The notes: generated by a model not told the origin, from the letters alone. Shown: positions 26,957-36,140, numbered from the stretch's first letter. The stretch: DNA of 64,000 bases from Streptomyces sp. ISL-36 (GCF_018614205.1 NZ_JAGGOS010000067.1:1-64000), one strand, 5' to 3'. Translations and numbers: made by a program.

Positions 26957-27637
26957 TCAATCCTGATTGTTTTTAGAAGGTTCGACCACCACGCAGCACT
27001 CTCCTGGTCGGGCGTCCATGCGGGCGCGGACGGGGCCGTCCGTGCCGAGCAGCCCCTCCAGCAGCGCGAGATTCATGCCGCAGACGAGCGGCGGGAACCG
27101 TTCGGCGACGGCGTGGAAGGGGCAGTTGCGCATACGGACGACCGGGGCGGCCGCCCCGGTCGTCCCCTCGGTGCCTTCCAGGTGCGGTTCGTAGCCGCGG
27201 GCGGCCAGCGTCTCCATGGCCTCTTCGAGGCCGGCGCAGGGCTCCGCGGAACCGCGCAGGGCCTCGCCCCGGCGGCGTGCGGCCGCGCAGAGCCCGGCGT
27301 CCAGCCCGGCGTGCTCGGCGGCCTCGGCCAGCAGCTCGGCGGCGGTGCGGTAGTCGCGGGCGGGCAGCGACACCGTCCGCTCGTCCCGCGTCCGCGTGTA
27401 CACCTTGGCGGGGCGGCCCGCCCCCGGCCCCGAGCGGCCCGACAGGCGACGGCTCCCGCTCTCCAGTAGCCCGGCATCGGCCAGCTTGTCCAGATGGTGC
27501 GCGGCAAGCGTGCGCGTCACCCCGACCGCCTCGGCGGCCTCGTTGCGGCCGACCTCGCGGCCCTGTGCCGCCACGTACTCGTACAGGCGGCGCCGCACCG
27601 GATCCTGCAACGCCGCGATCGCGTCGATATCCTTCAT
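26957..27637 (-). CDS. HTH regulator with SufR-like Cys region
   Basis: The 226-residue protein has an N-terminal winged helix of the ArsR/SufR kind (ALQDPVRRRLYEYVAAQGRE, RNEAAEAVGVTRTLAAHHLD, KLADAGLLESGSRR). The C-terminal half is helical and ends in a cysteine cluster: RMRNCPFHAVAERFPPLVCGM, then GECCVVVEP. A C-x13-C...CC arrangement in a DUF/SufR-type HTH protein suggests a metal or Fe-S sensing site, as in SufR, though the spacing is not that of classic SufR. It is upstream of the DUF3291 gene and likely regulates that small operon. Confidence 0.75.
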   Translation of the reverse strand: MKDIDAIAALQDPVRRRLYEYVAAQGREVGRNEAAEAVGVTRTLAAHHLDKLADAGLLESGSRRLSGRSGPGAGRPAKVYTRTRDERTVSLPARDYRTAAELLAEAAEHAGLDAGLCAAARRRGEALRGSAEPCAGLEEAMETLAARGYEPHLEGTEGTTGAAAPVVRMRNCPFHAVAERFPPLVCGMNLALLEGLLGTDGPVRARMDARPGECCVVVEPSKNNQD

Positions 27638-28162
27638 TCGGCCATTCTAGGAACAACGCAGGTTGGAGATAGAAGGGCGTGACGCGGCCCCGGCCAGTGC
27701 CACGCCCCGGCCAGTGCCACGCCCCGGTCGGTGCCACCCCGAGGACCACCACCCCGGGCGCGCTCCGGCCCTCGCCGAAGACCGCGGCCGGCGGTTCCAC
27801 GAATTCCGGTCGGCACGCGGACGGGCCCGGGCCGGTCGCGGCGACGGTGACCTCCGTCGTACGCGGTCGGGCCCCGCTGGACGCAGCCGTACACCTTCCT
27901 GCCTGCCACGCGGCTCAACCACCCCTTCCCCGAGCCCGGTTCGTCCGGCCGTCTTCAGCGACGGCGCAACCCCTGACCTGGGAACGGTCAGTGGTTGCTC
28001 CGTATGCGAGAACGTCACAGAAAAGCCTTCTCCCGGTTACACGGCCAGCCCCTCCTCCGTGCCACGCTCCCGGTTGCGAGAAGTCAACACGCGTAGAACG
28101 CGGCGCCGTTGAGCCGCACGTCGCGTTCCGCCGCGGCCGTTCCCAGGAAAGGGCATCCCCCC
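27638..28162. other. Non-coding stretch of about 520 bp
   Basis: No gene is supported here. The stretch holds a 3 x 17-bp tandem repeat (27687-27737) and a possible ECF sigma promoter: GGAAC at 27981-27985 followed after 15 bp by CGTA at 28001-28004. The latter would face the endonuclease gene about 150 bp downstream. The promoter is only a visual match. Confidence 0.4.
27687..27737. repeat. 3 x 17-bp tandem repeat
   Basis: Copies gccccggccagtgccac at 27687-27703 and 27704-27720 are identical; the third (gccccggtcggtgccac, 27721-27737) differs at two positions. It lies in the gap between the regulator and the endonuclease gene. Confidence 0.85.
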
Positions 28163-28966
28163 ATGTCCGTTGCACAGATAGGCAGATGGAAGGCGCTGAC
28201 GGCAGCCGTCGCCGCCGTCCTCCTCGGCCTCACTCTCCCCACCGTCGTCGCGACTCCCGCGAGCGCCACGACCACCGCGTACGACAGCACGTACTACAAG
28301 AACGCGATCGGCAAGACCGGCACGAGCCTGAAGTCCTCGCTGCACACGATCATCAGCAGCCAGAACAAGATCTCGTACGACGCGGTCTGGAACGCGCTGA
28401 AGGTCACCGACCAGGACCCGAACAACAGCAGCAACGTCATCCTGCTGTACAGCGGCACCTCACGCAGCAAGGCCCTCAACGGCGGTGACGTGGGCGACTG
28501 GAACCGCGAGCACGTGTGGGCCCAGTCCCACGGCAGCTTCGGCACCTCGGCCGGCCCCGGCACCGACCTGCACCACCTGCGCCCCGCGGACGTCCAGGTC
28601 AACAGCATCCGCGGCAACAAGGACTTCGACAACGGCGGCAGCGCGGTGAGCGGCGCGCCCGGCAGCTACACGGACTCCAACTCCTTCGAGCCGCGCAACG
28701 CGGACAAGGGAGACGTGGCCCGCATGATCCTCTACATGGCCGTCCGCTACGAGGGCGACGACGCCTGGGCCGACCTGGAGCCCAACGATTCGACCACCAA
28801 CGGCAGCGTCCCCTTCCACGGCCGCCTCTCGATCCTGAAGCAGTGGAACGAGCAGGACCCGCCGAGCGCCTTCGAGGAACGCCGCAACGACGTCATCTAC
28901 GGCACCTACCAGGGCAACCGCAACCCGTTCATCGACCACCCCGAGTGGGTCGAGGCGATCTGGTAG
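28163..28966 (+). CDS. Secreted endonuclease I family nuclease
   Basis: From ATG 28163, with CAGGAAAGGG upstream, the precursor has 267 residues. Residues 1-35 are a Sec signal peptide ending near ATPASAT. The nuclease domain has DWNREHVWAQSHGSFG with the catalytic His, GTDLHHLRPADVQVN and RGNKDFDNGG, all hallmarks of the EndA/endonuclease I family (His-Me fold, Mg2+ dependent). It should cleave double-stranded DNA outside the cell. A hairpin at 28984-29015 follows the stop. Actinomycetes use such enzymes for nutrient scavenging or during mycelial turnover; which applies is not shown. Confidence 0.93.
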   Translation: MSVAQIGRWKALTAAVAAVLLGLTLPTVVATPASATTTAYDSTYYKNAIGKTGTSLKSSLHTIISSQNKISYDAVWNALKVTDQDPNNSSNVILLYSGTSRSKALNGGDVGDWNREHVWAQSHGSFGTSAGPGTDLHHLRPADVQVNSIRGNKDFDNGGSAVSGAPGSYTDSNSFEPRNADKGDVARMILYMAVRYEGDDAWADLEPNDSTTNGSVPFHGRLSILKQWNEQDPPSAFEERRNDVIYGTYQGNRNPFIDHPEWVEAIW

Positions 28967-28983
28967 ACGGAGCCCGGCATGCG

Positions 28984-29015
28984 CCGAGCTCTCCCCTCAC
29001 GGGCGGGGAGCTCGG
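28984..29015 (+). terminator. Hairpin after the endonuclease gene
   Basis: Arms 28984-28996 (ccgagctctcccc) and 29005-29015 (ggggagctcgg) pair over 11 bp with one bulged t around an 8-nt loop, starting 17 bp after the stop codon. Confidence 0.7.
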
Positions 29016-29096
29016 CCAAGCCCTCACCCGGCCGACCAGGGCCGCCGGAGTGACCCGGGGACCAGTCCCTGGCGCGGCAGCGCGTACGACCAGCGG

Positions 29097-29855
29097 TCAG
29101 ACTCCGACGTCATCGGTGCGACGGATGAGGCGTCCGGCCGCTTCCCGGCGGGACAGCCGGCGGTGCTCCCGGGCAGCCCACTTCCGGACCCGCTCGGGTT
29201 CCAGAGGCGAGCCGTGTCCGACGTGGAGCCGGGTGGGACGCAGAGCGAGCATCTCCTGCAGGCTGGCGAGGTTGCCCAGCGGGTCGTCGTGGAAGGGCGG
29301 GTTGGCGGGCTTCCCCGGGATGAGACCCATGAAGGAACCGGCCACCAGGTCACCGGCGACCAAGTCCCCCTCGTCGGTGAGGACGGAGACCGAACCCGCC
29401 GTGTGTCCCGGGGTGGGCATGATGCGGGCCCCGATCCCGAAGTCGTCCAGATCCGTCTCTCCGCGAACGAGTACGTCGGGTTCCAGCGGGGCGACCTTGA
29501 TGTGGAGGTTCTTGTTCCTGGCCATGAGGCGGCCCATGGGACCGGTGGGCAGGTACGGTTCGCGGACGCGACCGGTACGGAACGGAACCAGGTCCGCGAC
29601 GTGGCCCGCCACCGGCGCCCCGGTCAGGCGATGCAGTTCCGCCGCGGAGCCGAAGTGGTCGATGTGGCCATGGGTGATCACGATCAGCGACACGTCGGTG
29701 GGATCCACGCCGTGGGCGGCGACCTGCTCGTAGATCTTGCGGCCGCTGCCGGGCGTTCCCGCATCGACGATGACGGGACGACGTCCCAGCAGCAGGTAGG
29801 CGTTGATGTTGTGACGGCCCATGACGGGGATGGGGATGACCTTGGTGGGGGACAC
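29097..29855 (-). CDS. MBL-fold metallohydrolase
   Basis: The 252-residue protein has NINAYLLLGRRPVIVDAGTP, the metal motif THGHIDHFGSAAEL (HxHxDH), PGHTAGSVSVLTD and a late His in RLHVGHGSPLEP. These are the metal ligands of the glyoxalase II-like metallo-beta-lactamase superfamily. The substrate is not predicted. GTG 29855 is preceded by AGAGGAG. It lies 104 bp downstream of the GlxA regulator gene on the same strand and may be one of its targets. Confidence 0.87.
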   Translation of the reverse strand: MSPTKVIPIPVMGRHNINAYLLLGRRPVIVDAGTPGSGRKIYEQVAAHGVDPTDVSLIVITHGHIDHFGSAAELHRLTGAPVAGHVADLVPFRTGRVREPYLPTGPMGRLMARNKNLHIKVAPLEPDVLVRGETDLDDFGIGARIMPTPGHTAGSVSVLTDEGDLVAGDLVAGSFMGLIPGKPANPPFHDDPLGNLASLQEMLALRPTRLHVGHGSPLEPERVRKWAAREHRRLSRREAAGRLIRRTDDVGV

Positions 29856-29959
29856 GGTGTCTCCTCTCGGGTTCGCGGCGCGCCGATTTCGACGGGCACG
29901 CCGGTGTTCCGCCCCGCGGCGCTGCGCAAGGCGGTGGCTGGTCGGGACCGGCGCCGGGG

Positions 29960-30973
29960 TCAGCGGAAGCGGCGGCGGTATTCGGCGGGGGTGGTGCCCA
30001 GGCGCCGTCGGAAGGCTCGGTGCAGGCTCTCCACCGAGCCGAGGCCGCTGGCCGCGGCGACCTCGGCCAGAGGGCGGTCGCTCTCCTGGAGGAGTCGGCG
30101 GGCGGCCTCCAGGCGGGCGGCCTCCACATAAGCGGCGGGAGTGGTCTGCGTACGTCGGCGGAACAGCCGGTTGAAGTGGCGCACGCTCAGGTGGAGGCGG
30201 GCGGCCAGGGCTTCGGCGGAGAGGTCGCCGGTGAGGTGTTCACCGATCCACATGCGCAGTTCGTCGATGCGGTCGCCGGTGTCGCCGGCGTCGCCGGGCA
30301 CCGCGAGCGGGACGCTGAACTGGCTCTGACCACCGGGCCGTTTGACGTACATGACCATCATCCGGGCGGTGGCCAGCGCGAGCTCCGGGCCGTGGTCCTC
30401 GGCGACCATCGCGAGGGCCATGTCCAAGCCCGACGTGATGCCGGCGCAGGTCCACACGCGGCCGGCCCGGATGAAGATCGGGTCCGGGTCCACAGTGACG
30501 CGCGGGTGGGCGGCGGCCAGCCGCGGGGCCGTGAGCCAGTGCGTCGTGGCGGACAGCCCGTCCAGCAGGCCCGCGGCGGCCAGCAGGTGCGCGCCCGCGC
30601 AGATCGAGCCGACCCGAGCGGCCCCGGGCGCCGCGTCACGCACCCAGGCGGTGACCTCTTCGTCGAGTACCGGCTCCACACCGTCGCTCCTCACGTCGAC
30701 CGCGCCCGAGACCAGGAGGGTGTCCATCCGGTCGCGGGCCTCGTGCAGCTTGAGGTCGGCGATCAGCCTGACTCCACTGGACGTGGTCACCGGGCCGCCG
30801 TCGGCCGTCGCGATCCGCACGGTGTAATCGGGCCGGCGGCTGCCTCCGACGCGCGTGGCGACCGAGAACACCTCGGCCGGACCCGTGACGTCCAGCAGCT
30901 CGACGCCGGGGAAGGCCGTGATGACGACTCTGTGCGGTGGAAGCATGCCCTGATCTTTTCGCTCCGCCCCCAT
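29960..30973 (-). CDS. GlxA-family (DJ-1/PfpI + AraC HTH) regulator
   Basis: The 337-residue protein combines an N-terminal DJ-1/PfpI domain (VVITAFPGVELLDVTGPAEV, nucleophile-elbow Cys in VGSICAGAHLLAAAG) with a C-terminal pair of AraC helix-turn-helix motifs (SAEALAARLHLSVRHFNRLF, EVAAASGLGSVESLHRAFRR). This architecture is the GlxA/ArgR-type transcriptional activator. An in-frame ATG at 30946 is an alternative start. Effector and targets are unknown; the downstream metallohydrolase is a candidate. Confidence 0.9.
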   Translation of the reverse strand: MGAERKDQGMLPPHRVVITAFPGVELLDVTGPAEVFSVATRVGGSRRPDYTVRIATADGGPVTTSSGVRLIADLKLHEARDRMDTLLVSGAVDVRSDGVEPVLDEEVTAWVRDAAPGAARVGSICAGAHLLAAAGLLDGLSATTHWLTAPRLAAAHPRVTVDPDPIFIRAGRVWTCAGITSGLDMALAMVAEDHGPELALATARMMVMYVKRPGGQSQFSVPLAVPGDAGDTGDRIDELRMWIGEHLTGDLSAEALAARLHLSVRHFNRLFRRRTQTTPAAYVEAARLEAARRLLQESDRPLAEVAAASGLGSVESLHRAFRRRLGTTPAEYRRRFR

Positions 30974-31179
30974 GTCCGCAATGACGAGGTTCTGTCAGAT
31001 CAGGCCCTCGGCGCGGCAGCACCCCAGCCACCGTCACAGCCACAGCCACGCCCCCCGCCCCCGGGCACCCTTGTCGGGCATCCACTCGCCCGGACCGTAG
31101 CCCGTACGCCCTGGGCGTCGCCGCCTCGCCCAGCCGAAAACGGCTCGTCCGCACCAGACCCGGTTGGCATGATGAGCCG

Positions 31180-31686
31180 ATGGATGATCACAAGCGGACC
31201 GAGCCTTCACGGGTGGCCGACGACCGAACCTCGTTGACCGGCTTTCTCCAGTACCAGCGCGAGACCCTGGCGTGGAAGTGCGCGGGGCTGTCGGCCGAAC
31301 AGCTCAGGGAGCGAGCTGTCCCACCCTCGGCGCTGTCTCTGCTCGGACTGGTCCGGCACATGGCCGAGGTCGAGCGGAGCTGGTTCCGCATGGTGGTGAA
31401 CGGTGAGGAAACCCGCGCGCACTGGCCCCGCCGGACGTCCGACCACTTCGCCGAGTTCGACGTGGACTCCGCCGATCCGGAGGAGGCGTTCAGGATCTGG
31501 GAAGAGGAGTGCGCGCGGTCCCGTGCCACGGTGGACGCGGCCGAGTCGCTCGACGTCACGGTGCAGTGGCGGGACGAGGTCTTCTCACTCCGCTACGTCA
31601 TCACGCACATGATCGAGGAGTACTCGCGCCACAACGGTCACGCCGATCTGCTCCGCGAGTGCATCGACGGAACCACCGGGGAGTAG
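31180..31686 (+). CDS. DinB-like DUF664 protein
   Basis: The 168-residue protein has [37 protein letters not shown] and [20 protein letters not shown]. The three His positions form the metal site of the DinB/YfiT four-helix fold; DUF664 members are thought to be thiol-dependent (mycothiol or bacillithiol) S-transferases. It looks cytoplasmic and stands alone. Its 3' end abuts a decayed nhaA gene on the other strand. Confidence 0.88.
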   Translation: MDDHKRTEPSRVADDRTSLTGFLQYQRETLAWKCAGLSAEQLRERAVPPSALSLLGLVRHMAEVERSWFRMVVNGEETRAHWPRRTSDHFAEFDVDSADPEEAFRIWEEECARSRATVDAAESLDVTVQWRDEVFSLRYVITHMIEEYSRHNGHADLLRECIDGTTGE

Positions 31687-31746
31687 ACGGGCGAGCAGGC
31701 CCCAGGGCGAGCCCGCCCACCGAGAGCTCCGATGGAGTGCCCGCCT

Positions 31747-31961
31747 GGCGGGCGATGTGATGTGTTCCGCCTCCGCCTCGGCCGGGAAGGCGATTTCGCC
31801 GATCAGAAGGGCGACGGTGAACCCGATCCCGGCGAGGGTGGCGAGTCCGAACATGTCGGCCCAGGCCAGGCCGGGGTTGAGCTGTGCTCGGGTGAAGCCA
31901 CGACGGCCGCGAGCAGCAGGACCATGCCGCTGACCGTCTCCGTCCGCAGGTGAAGAAGGAG
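31747..31961 (-). pseudogene. nhaA: Na+/H+ antiporter nhaA remnant with large internal deletion
   Basis: Two NhaA pieces survive in different frames. At 31961-31906 the translation [20 protein letters not shown] matches the N-terminal helix region of NhaA. At about 31895-31747 [20 protein letters not shown], then [20 protein letters not shown] matches its C-terminal helices. The roughly 350 codons in between are gone and the two pieces are out of frame. The 435-bp gap between the DinB-like gene and htpX holds nothing else. Confidence 0.75.
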
Positions 31962-32121
31962 CCCTCGCCCGGTCCTCCGCCAGGGTGCTCCCGTGCGAGC
32001 CGGGCACGTCGGGAGACGGGTCGGGCCGTGGCCTTCACGGGCTCCGGCCCTGTTGACCGCCGGGGGTGCACACTGGCAGAGAAGGTACGCGCAGTGGATC
32101 TCCGCCTGGAGGGTGAGTCGG

Positions 32122-33036
32122 ATGCCCGGTGACCGGTCACGCTCGCGCTATGTCCCGGATCGAGGACTCACCACGCGCATGGTGACGACGATGTTCCTGA
32201 TCGGGTTGCTCTACGTCGTCTTCGTCGGCGTCCTGCTGGTCCTCCTCAAGGGCTCGTGGCCCGTCATCCTGCTGATCGCGGGCGGTCTGTTCGTCGCGCA
32301 GTTCTGGTTCAGCGACCGCATCGCGGCCCTGGGTATGGGCGCCCGTGAGGTCACCCCCGAGCAGGCGCCCGCGCTGCACGGCGCTGTCGATCGCATCTGC
32401 GCCCTCGCCGACATGCCCAAGCCGCGGGTGGCGATCGCCGACAGCGACGTACCGAACGCCTTCGCCACCGGCCGCAACGAGAAGACCGCCCTGGTCTGCG
32501 CCACCACCGGCCTGCTTCGGCGCCTGGAGCCCGAGGAGCTGGAAGGTGTCCTCGCGCACGAGCTGTCGCACGTCGCCCACCGCGACGTCGCGGTGATGAC
32601 CATCGCCTCGTTCCTCGGCGTCCTCTCCGGAGTCATGGTCCGCGTCGCCCTCTACAGCGGACTGGGCAGGAACAGCCGCGACAGCAACGCCGCGATCGCC
32701 GTGATCCTGATTCCGGTGGTCAGCGCCGTCGTGTACGTCATCAGCTTCCTGCTCACCCGGCTGCTCTCCCGCTACCGCGAACTGTCCGCCGACCGTGCCG
32801 CCGCACTGCTCACCGGCCGCCCCTCCGCCCTCGCCGCCGCGCTCACCAAGGTGACCGGCGACTTGGCGAAGATCCCGACCCGGGACCTGCGGAAGGCCGA
32901 GCCGTTCAACGCCTTCTGGTTCGCACCCGCCTTCTCCTCCAAGGAGAGCCTGGGCCGGCTCCTCTCCTCCCACCCGACGCTCGAGCAGCGCCTCGACCAG
33001 CTCGGCCGGATCTCGGCACAGCTCGGCCGCCCGTAA
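32122..33036 (+). CDS. htpX: M48 zinc metalloprotease HtpX-like
   Basis: From ATG 32122, preceded by GGAGGGTGAG, the protein has 304 residues. Two hydrophobic segments near the N-terminus (VTTMFLIGLLYVVFVGVLLV and VILLIAGGLFVAQFWFS) precede the zinc motif VLAHELSHVAHRD (HExxH), and two more segments follow. The third zinc ligand is the Glu in RYRELSADRAAALL. HtpX degrades damaged membrane proteins. The gene sits 31 bp upstream of pspAB, a pairing common in actinomycetes that links both to membrane stress. Confidence 0.93.
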   Translation: MPGDRSRSRYVPDRGLTTRMVTTMFLIGLLYVVFVGVLLVLLKGSWPVILLIAGGLFVAQFWFSDRIAALGMGAREVTPEQAPALHGAVDRICALADMPKPRVAIADSDVPNAFATGRNEKTALVCATTGLLRRLEPEELEGVLAHELSHVAHRDVAVMTIASFLGVLSGVMVRVALYSGLGRNSRDSNAAIAVILIPVVSAVVYVISFLLTRLLSRYRELSADRAAALLTGRPSALAAALTKVTGDLAKIPTRDLRKAEPFNAFWFAPAFSSKESLGRLLSSHPTLEQRLDQLGRISAQLGRP

Positions 33037-33067
33037 CCCGCCCCCGACCGGAGCGGAGGTGCTCAGG

Positions 33068-33667
33068 GTGGGACTCCTCGACTCGATCCTCGGCCGCAGC
33101 AAGCCGGTACGCCCCGACCTCGACCAGCTCTTCGCGCTGCCCTCCGCCGCGATCACCCTCCAGGCGGGAGGCGGGTTCATCCCCACGGGCAGCGGCTCGG
33201 TGTGTTTCGCCGGCGTCGAGGGCGGCACCTTCGCCACGCTCCGGGAGGAGGTACGGGAACTGCTGGACGCGGACACCGAGCGGGGAGGCACACCGGTCGA
33301 GTTCAGCAGGGACGCGTACGGCTACACCTGGCTCCTCGTCCGCCATCCCCCCGACGACACCGCCTCCCTCGTCAACGACCTGCACGCCGTCAACACCCTC
33401 CTTCAGGACGCCGGCTTCGGCCCGCAGCTGCTCTGCTCCCTGGTCGCCTTCCGTGAGGCGGCGGGAGAGCGCCTCCTGGCGCTCATCTACCTCTACAAGC
33501 GCGGCACCTTCTACCCCTTCGCACCGCTCCCCGGCGACACCGAGAAACGCGACAACGCACTCGAACTCCAGATCAAGGCCCTCCTCGCCGACGACCTGCG
33601 CATCGAGCCCGACCTCGCCCGCTGGTTCCCCGTCTGGGGCGCGCCGGGGCTCGGCGGCGCACTGTGA
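33068..33667 (+). CDS. pspAB: PspA-associated protein PspAB
   Basis: The 199-residue protein begins MGLLDSILGRSKPVRPDLDQ, the usual PspAB start, and contains FALPSAAITLQAGGGFIPTG, then YTWLLVRHPPDDTASLVNDL and LIYLYKRGTFYPFAPLPG. GTG 33068 is chosen for GGAGG eight bases upstream; the GTG at 33059 lies inside that signal. PspAB proteins accompany PspA in phage-shock-type membrane stress systems; no pspA is in the window. Its function is not known. Confidence 0.88.
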   Translation: MGLLDSILGRSKPVRPDLDQLFALPSAAITLQAGGGFIPTGSGSVCFAGVEGGTFATLREEVRELLDADTERGGTPVEFSRDAYGYTWLLVRHPPDDTASLVNDLHAVNTLLQDAGFGPQLLCSLVAFREAAGERLLALIYLYKRGTFYPFAPLPGDTEKRDNALELQIKALLADDLRIEPDLARWFPVWGAPGLGGAL

Positions 33668-33716
33668 CGACGCCCGGTGAAGGCGTCAGGCCTCATGCGC
33701 AGCGAGCGAAGGGCCC

Positions 33717-34535
33717 TCAGACGTGCGGCGACCGCGGGTCGATACGGAAGTCGAAGGCGAGCGTGCCGGGGTCGAGGGCGGTCGCGCCGCCGTCCGCGGT
33801 GAGTACGGCTCCGTTGACGAAGGAGGAGGCGGGCGAGAGCAGCCAGGCGATGGCCTCGGCGACCTCGCGAGGCTCACCCGGACGCCCGGTGGGCAGGACG
33901 CGGGTGACCTCCTCGTACGCCGCCTCGACACCGTCCTCCCCGAGCCCGGCCTCCTCGGCGAACCGGCTCATCCTGCGGTCCGCCATGTCGGTACGCACCC
34001 AGCTCGGGCACACCGTGTTGGCGCGCAGCCCGGCGCCCCCGTAGTCGACCGCGAGGGAGCGGCAGAGCTGGAGCAGCGCCGCCTTGGAGGTGGCGTAGGC
34101 GGCACTCCCCACGCCGTTGCGCAGCGCGGACACCGACGCGACCGCGACCACCGCGCCGCGGGCGTCGAGCAGATGGGGGAGTGCGGCGCGCAACAGATGG
34201 AACGGCCCGGTGAGGTTGGTCCGCATGACCTCGTCCCAGTCCTCGAGCCGCACCTCGCCCACGCTCCCGCCCCGCCCGATCCCGGCGTTGAGGACGAGTC
34301 CGTCGAGTCGGCCGTGCGCGGCGACGGCCGCCTCGACGAGTGCGCGTACGGCGTCGGGATCGCCGATGTCGGACGGGACGGCCAGGGCCCCCGTCTCCTC
34401 CGCGACGATCCTCAGCGGCTCGGGGCGGCGCCCGGAGATCACCACCTGGTGTCCCGCCGCACGCAGCAGCCGGGCGGTCGCGGCGCCGATGCCCGTCCCG
34501 CCACCGGTCACGAGGTACACGCGCTGGTCCGCCAT
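33717..34535 (-). CDS. Short-chain dehydrogenase/reductase
   Basis: The 272-residue SDR has VYLVTGGGTGIGAATARLL, LVLNAGIGRGG, VAVASVSALRNG with the catalytic Ser and AYATSKAALLQLCRSLA (YxxxK), followed by RANTVCPSWVRTDM. The C-terminal FVNGAVLTADGGATA is typical. It is a cytoplasmic NAD(P)-dependent oxidoreductase of unknown substrate. It is convergent with pspAB; the 49-bp gap shows no strong hairpin. Confidence 0.88.
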   Translation of the reverse strand: MADQRVYLVTGGGTGIGAATARLLRAAGHQVVISGRRPEPLRIVAEETGALAVPSDIGDPDAVRALVEAAVAAHGRLDGLVLNAGIGRGGSVGEVRLEDWDEVMRTNLTGPFHLLRAALPHLLDARGAVVAVASVSALRNGVGSAAYATSKAALLQLCRSLAVDYGGAGLRANTVCPSWVRTDMADRRMSRFAEEAGLGEDGVEAAYEEVTRVLPTGRPGEPREVAEAIAWLLSPASSFVNGAVLTADGGATALDPGTLAFDFRIDPRSPHV

Positions 34536-34717
34536 GGGTCGTCGAGCCTCCGTCGTCGTCTGCCGTCACCTGCCGTCGTCGTGATCATATGCAGGCGAAC
34601 GACGGCCGGTCCGGTCCGCTGCGCGGGGGCGGACCCGAGCTCCACGTCACGGCGGTCCTGATCTGCGTACCGGGCCGGGCAGTGCCGTGGCTGCGACCAC
34701 TGCCCGGCCCGGAGCCC

Positions 34718-35918
34718 TCAGGCCCGGAGCACCGGCGCCGGGTGGTCGTGCTCCAGCCCGTGCTCGTGCTCGCAGGCGTCGTCGATGCCGAACGTCTCCC
34801 ATGCCGGAAACGGGTCGCCCGGTGGCAGGGACTCGCCGTCGGCCATCAGGCAGTCGGTCAGGGCGGCCCGGAGTGCTTCGGTCCACAGCCCGGTACCGAT
34901 GAAGACCAGTTCCTGCCCCTGGGGCGTCTCCGCGTCGCGGGCCCCGGAGGGCTCGAAGCGGGCGACGGCGCCTGCCTGCGACCACAGACCGGTGACGTGG
35001 GGACGGCTGGCCAGCCAGAAGAACCCCTTCGAGCGAAGGATCTGTCCGTAGGTGCCGCTGTCGAGGCCCTGGGTGACGAAGGTCCACAACCCGGTCGGGG
35101 TGGAAGGGAAGTTCGGAGCGGAAGACGGTGGACGAGATGCCGTACTCCTCGGTCTCCGGGACGTGGTCACCGTTGAGCTCCATGACCCAGCCCGGGGCCT
35201 GCTGGGCGCGTTCCAGGTCGAACAGCCCGGTGCCGAGGACCTCGCGAAGTGCGACGCGTCCGCGGGTCGCGGACACGATCCTGGCGACGGGGTTGAGACG
35301 GGTGAGGGCGGCCCGGAGCCGGTCGGCATCGGCCGCGCCGACCAGGTCGACCTTGTTCAGGACGATGACGTCGGCGAACTCGATCTGGTCCATCAGCAGC
35401 TCGCTGACGGTCCGCTCGTCGTCCTCGTACTGATCGAGCCCCCGCTCGACCAGCCCGTCACCGCCGTTGAGCTCCGGCAGGAAGTTCGCCGCGTCGACGA
35501 CGGCGACCATGGTGTCCAGGCGGGCGAGATCGCCGAGGGTGGCGCCGTCGTCCCGGGGCAAGGCGAAGGTGGCGGCGACGGGCATCGGCTCGGAGATGCC
35601 GCTGGACTCGATGAGGAGGTGGTCGAACCGGCCCTCGCGGGCGAGGCGGTCGACCTCTTCGAGGAGATCGTCGCGCAGGGTGCAGCAGATGCACCCGTTG
35701 GTCATCTCGACCAACCGCTCCTCGGTGCGCGAGAGGGCGGCCTCGCCGCCGCGTACGAGGGCGGCGTCGATGTTGATCTCGCTCATGTCGTTGACGATGA
35801 CCGCGACGCGCAGGCCCTCTCGGTTGCTCAGGACGTGGTTGAGCAGGGTGGTCTTGCCCGCGCCGAGGAAGCCGGACAGCACGGTCACCGGCAGCCGGCC
35901 GTCGGTCGTGCCGCTCAC
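34718..35918 (-). pseudogene. CobW/COG0523 GTPase (ZNG1/YciC-like), frameshifted
   Basis: The gene begins at GTG 35918 with [20 protein letters not shown] (P-loop), then the metal motif [17 protein letters not shown] (CxCC) and [10 protein letters not shown], as in COG0523 zinc metallochaperone GTPases. The frame breaks after SELPFHPDR: the expected continuation [20 protein letters not shown] with [20 protein letters not shown] runs in another frame to the TGA at 34718. Reading the CCC at 35090-35092 as CC restores one frame of 399 residues ending in a His-rich tail ([12 protein letters not shown]). Either this is a true one-base insertion or a sequencing error in a homopolymer. It follows rpmF by 5 bp and is probably Zur-regulated. 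Confidence 0.85.
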
Positions 35919-35923
35919 GCGCC

Positions 35924-36094
35924 TCAGCCCTCGGGCCGGAGCAGACCGCGCTCGTACGCCTTGGCGAGGCGCTGCGGGACGCGGTGGACGACGCCGTCGA
36001 TCGTGACCGGTGTCAGCTGGGGCGTGGTGGCCTTCCACTGGGCGCGGCGGTGACGGGTGTTGGAGCGGGACAGCTTCCGCTTGGGAACGGCCAT
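35924..36094 (-). CDS. rpmF: Cysteine-free ribosomal protein bL32 (C- paralogue)
   Basis: The 56-residue protein reads [20 protein letters not shown], then [20 protein letters not shown] and [16 protein letters not shown]. This is bL32, but it lacks the four zinc-binding cysteines of the C+ form. Such C- paralogues replace zinc-bound ribosomal proteins under zinc starvation and are repressed by Zur. The ATG is followed directly downstream by the COG0523 GTPase, 5 bp away, and a Zur-box-like site lies 46 bp upstream, which fits that regulon. The gene is short and easily missed. Confidence 0.9.
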   Translation of the reverse strand: MAVPKRKLSRSNTRHRRAQWKATTPQLTPVTIDGVVHRVPQRLAKAYERGLLRPEG

Positions 36095-36140
36095 GGTGAC
36101 TCTCCTGGGTGGATGGGGCGCGAGCGGCTCAAACGGTATA

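Noticed and set aside
29900-30973. GlxA start at the ATG 30946 instead of 30973
   Set aside because: Both are possible; no ribosome binding site decides, so the longer start was kept and the alternative noted.
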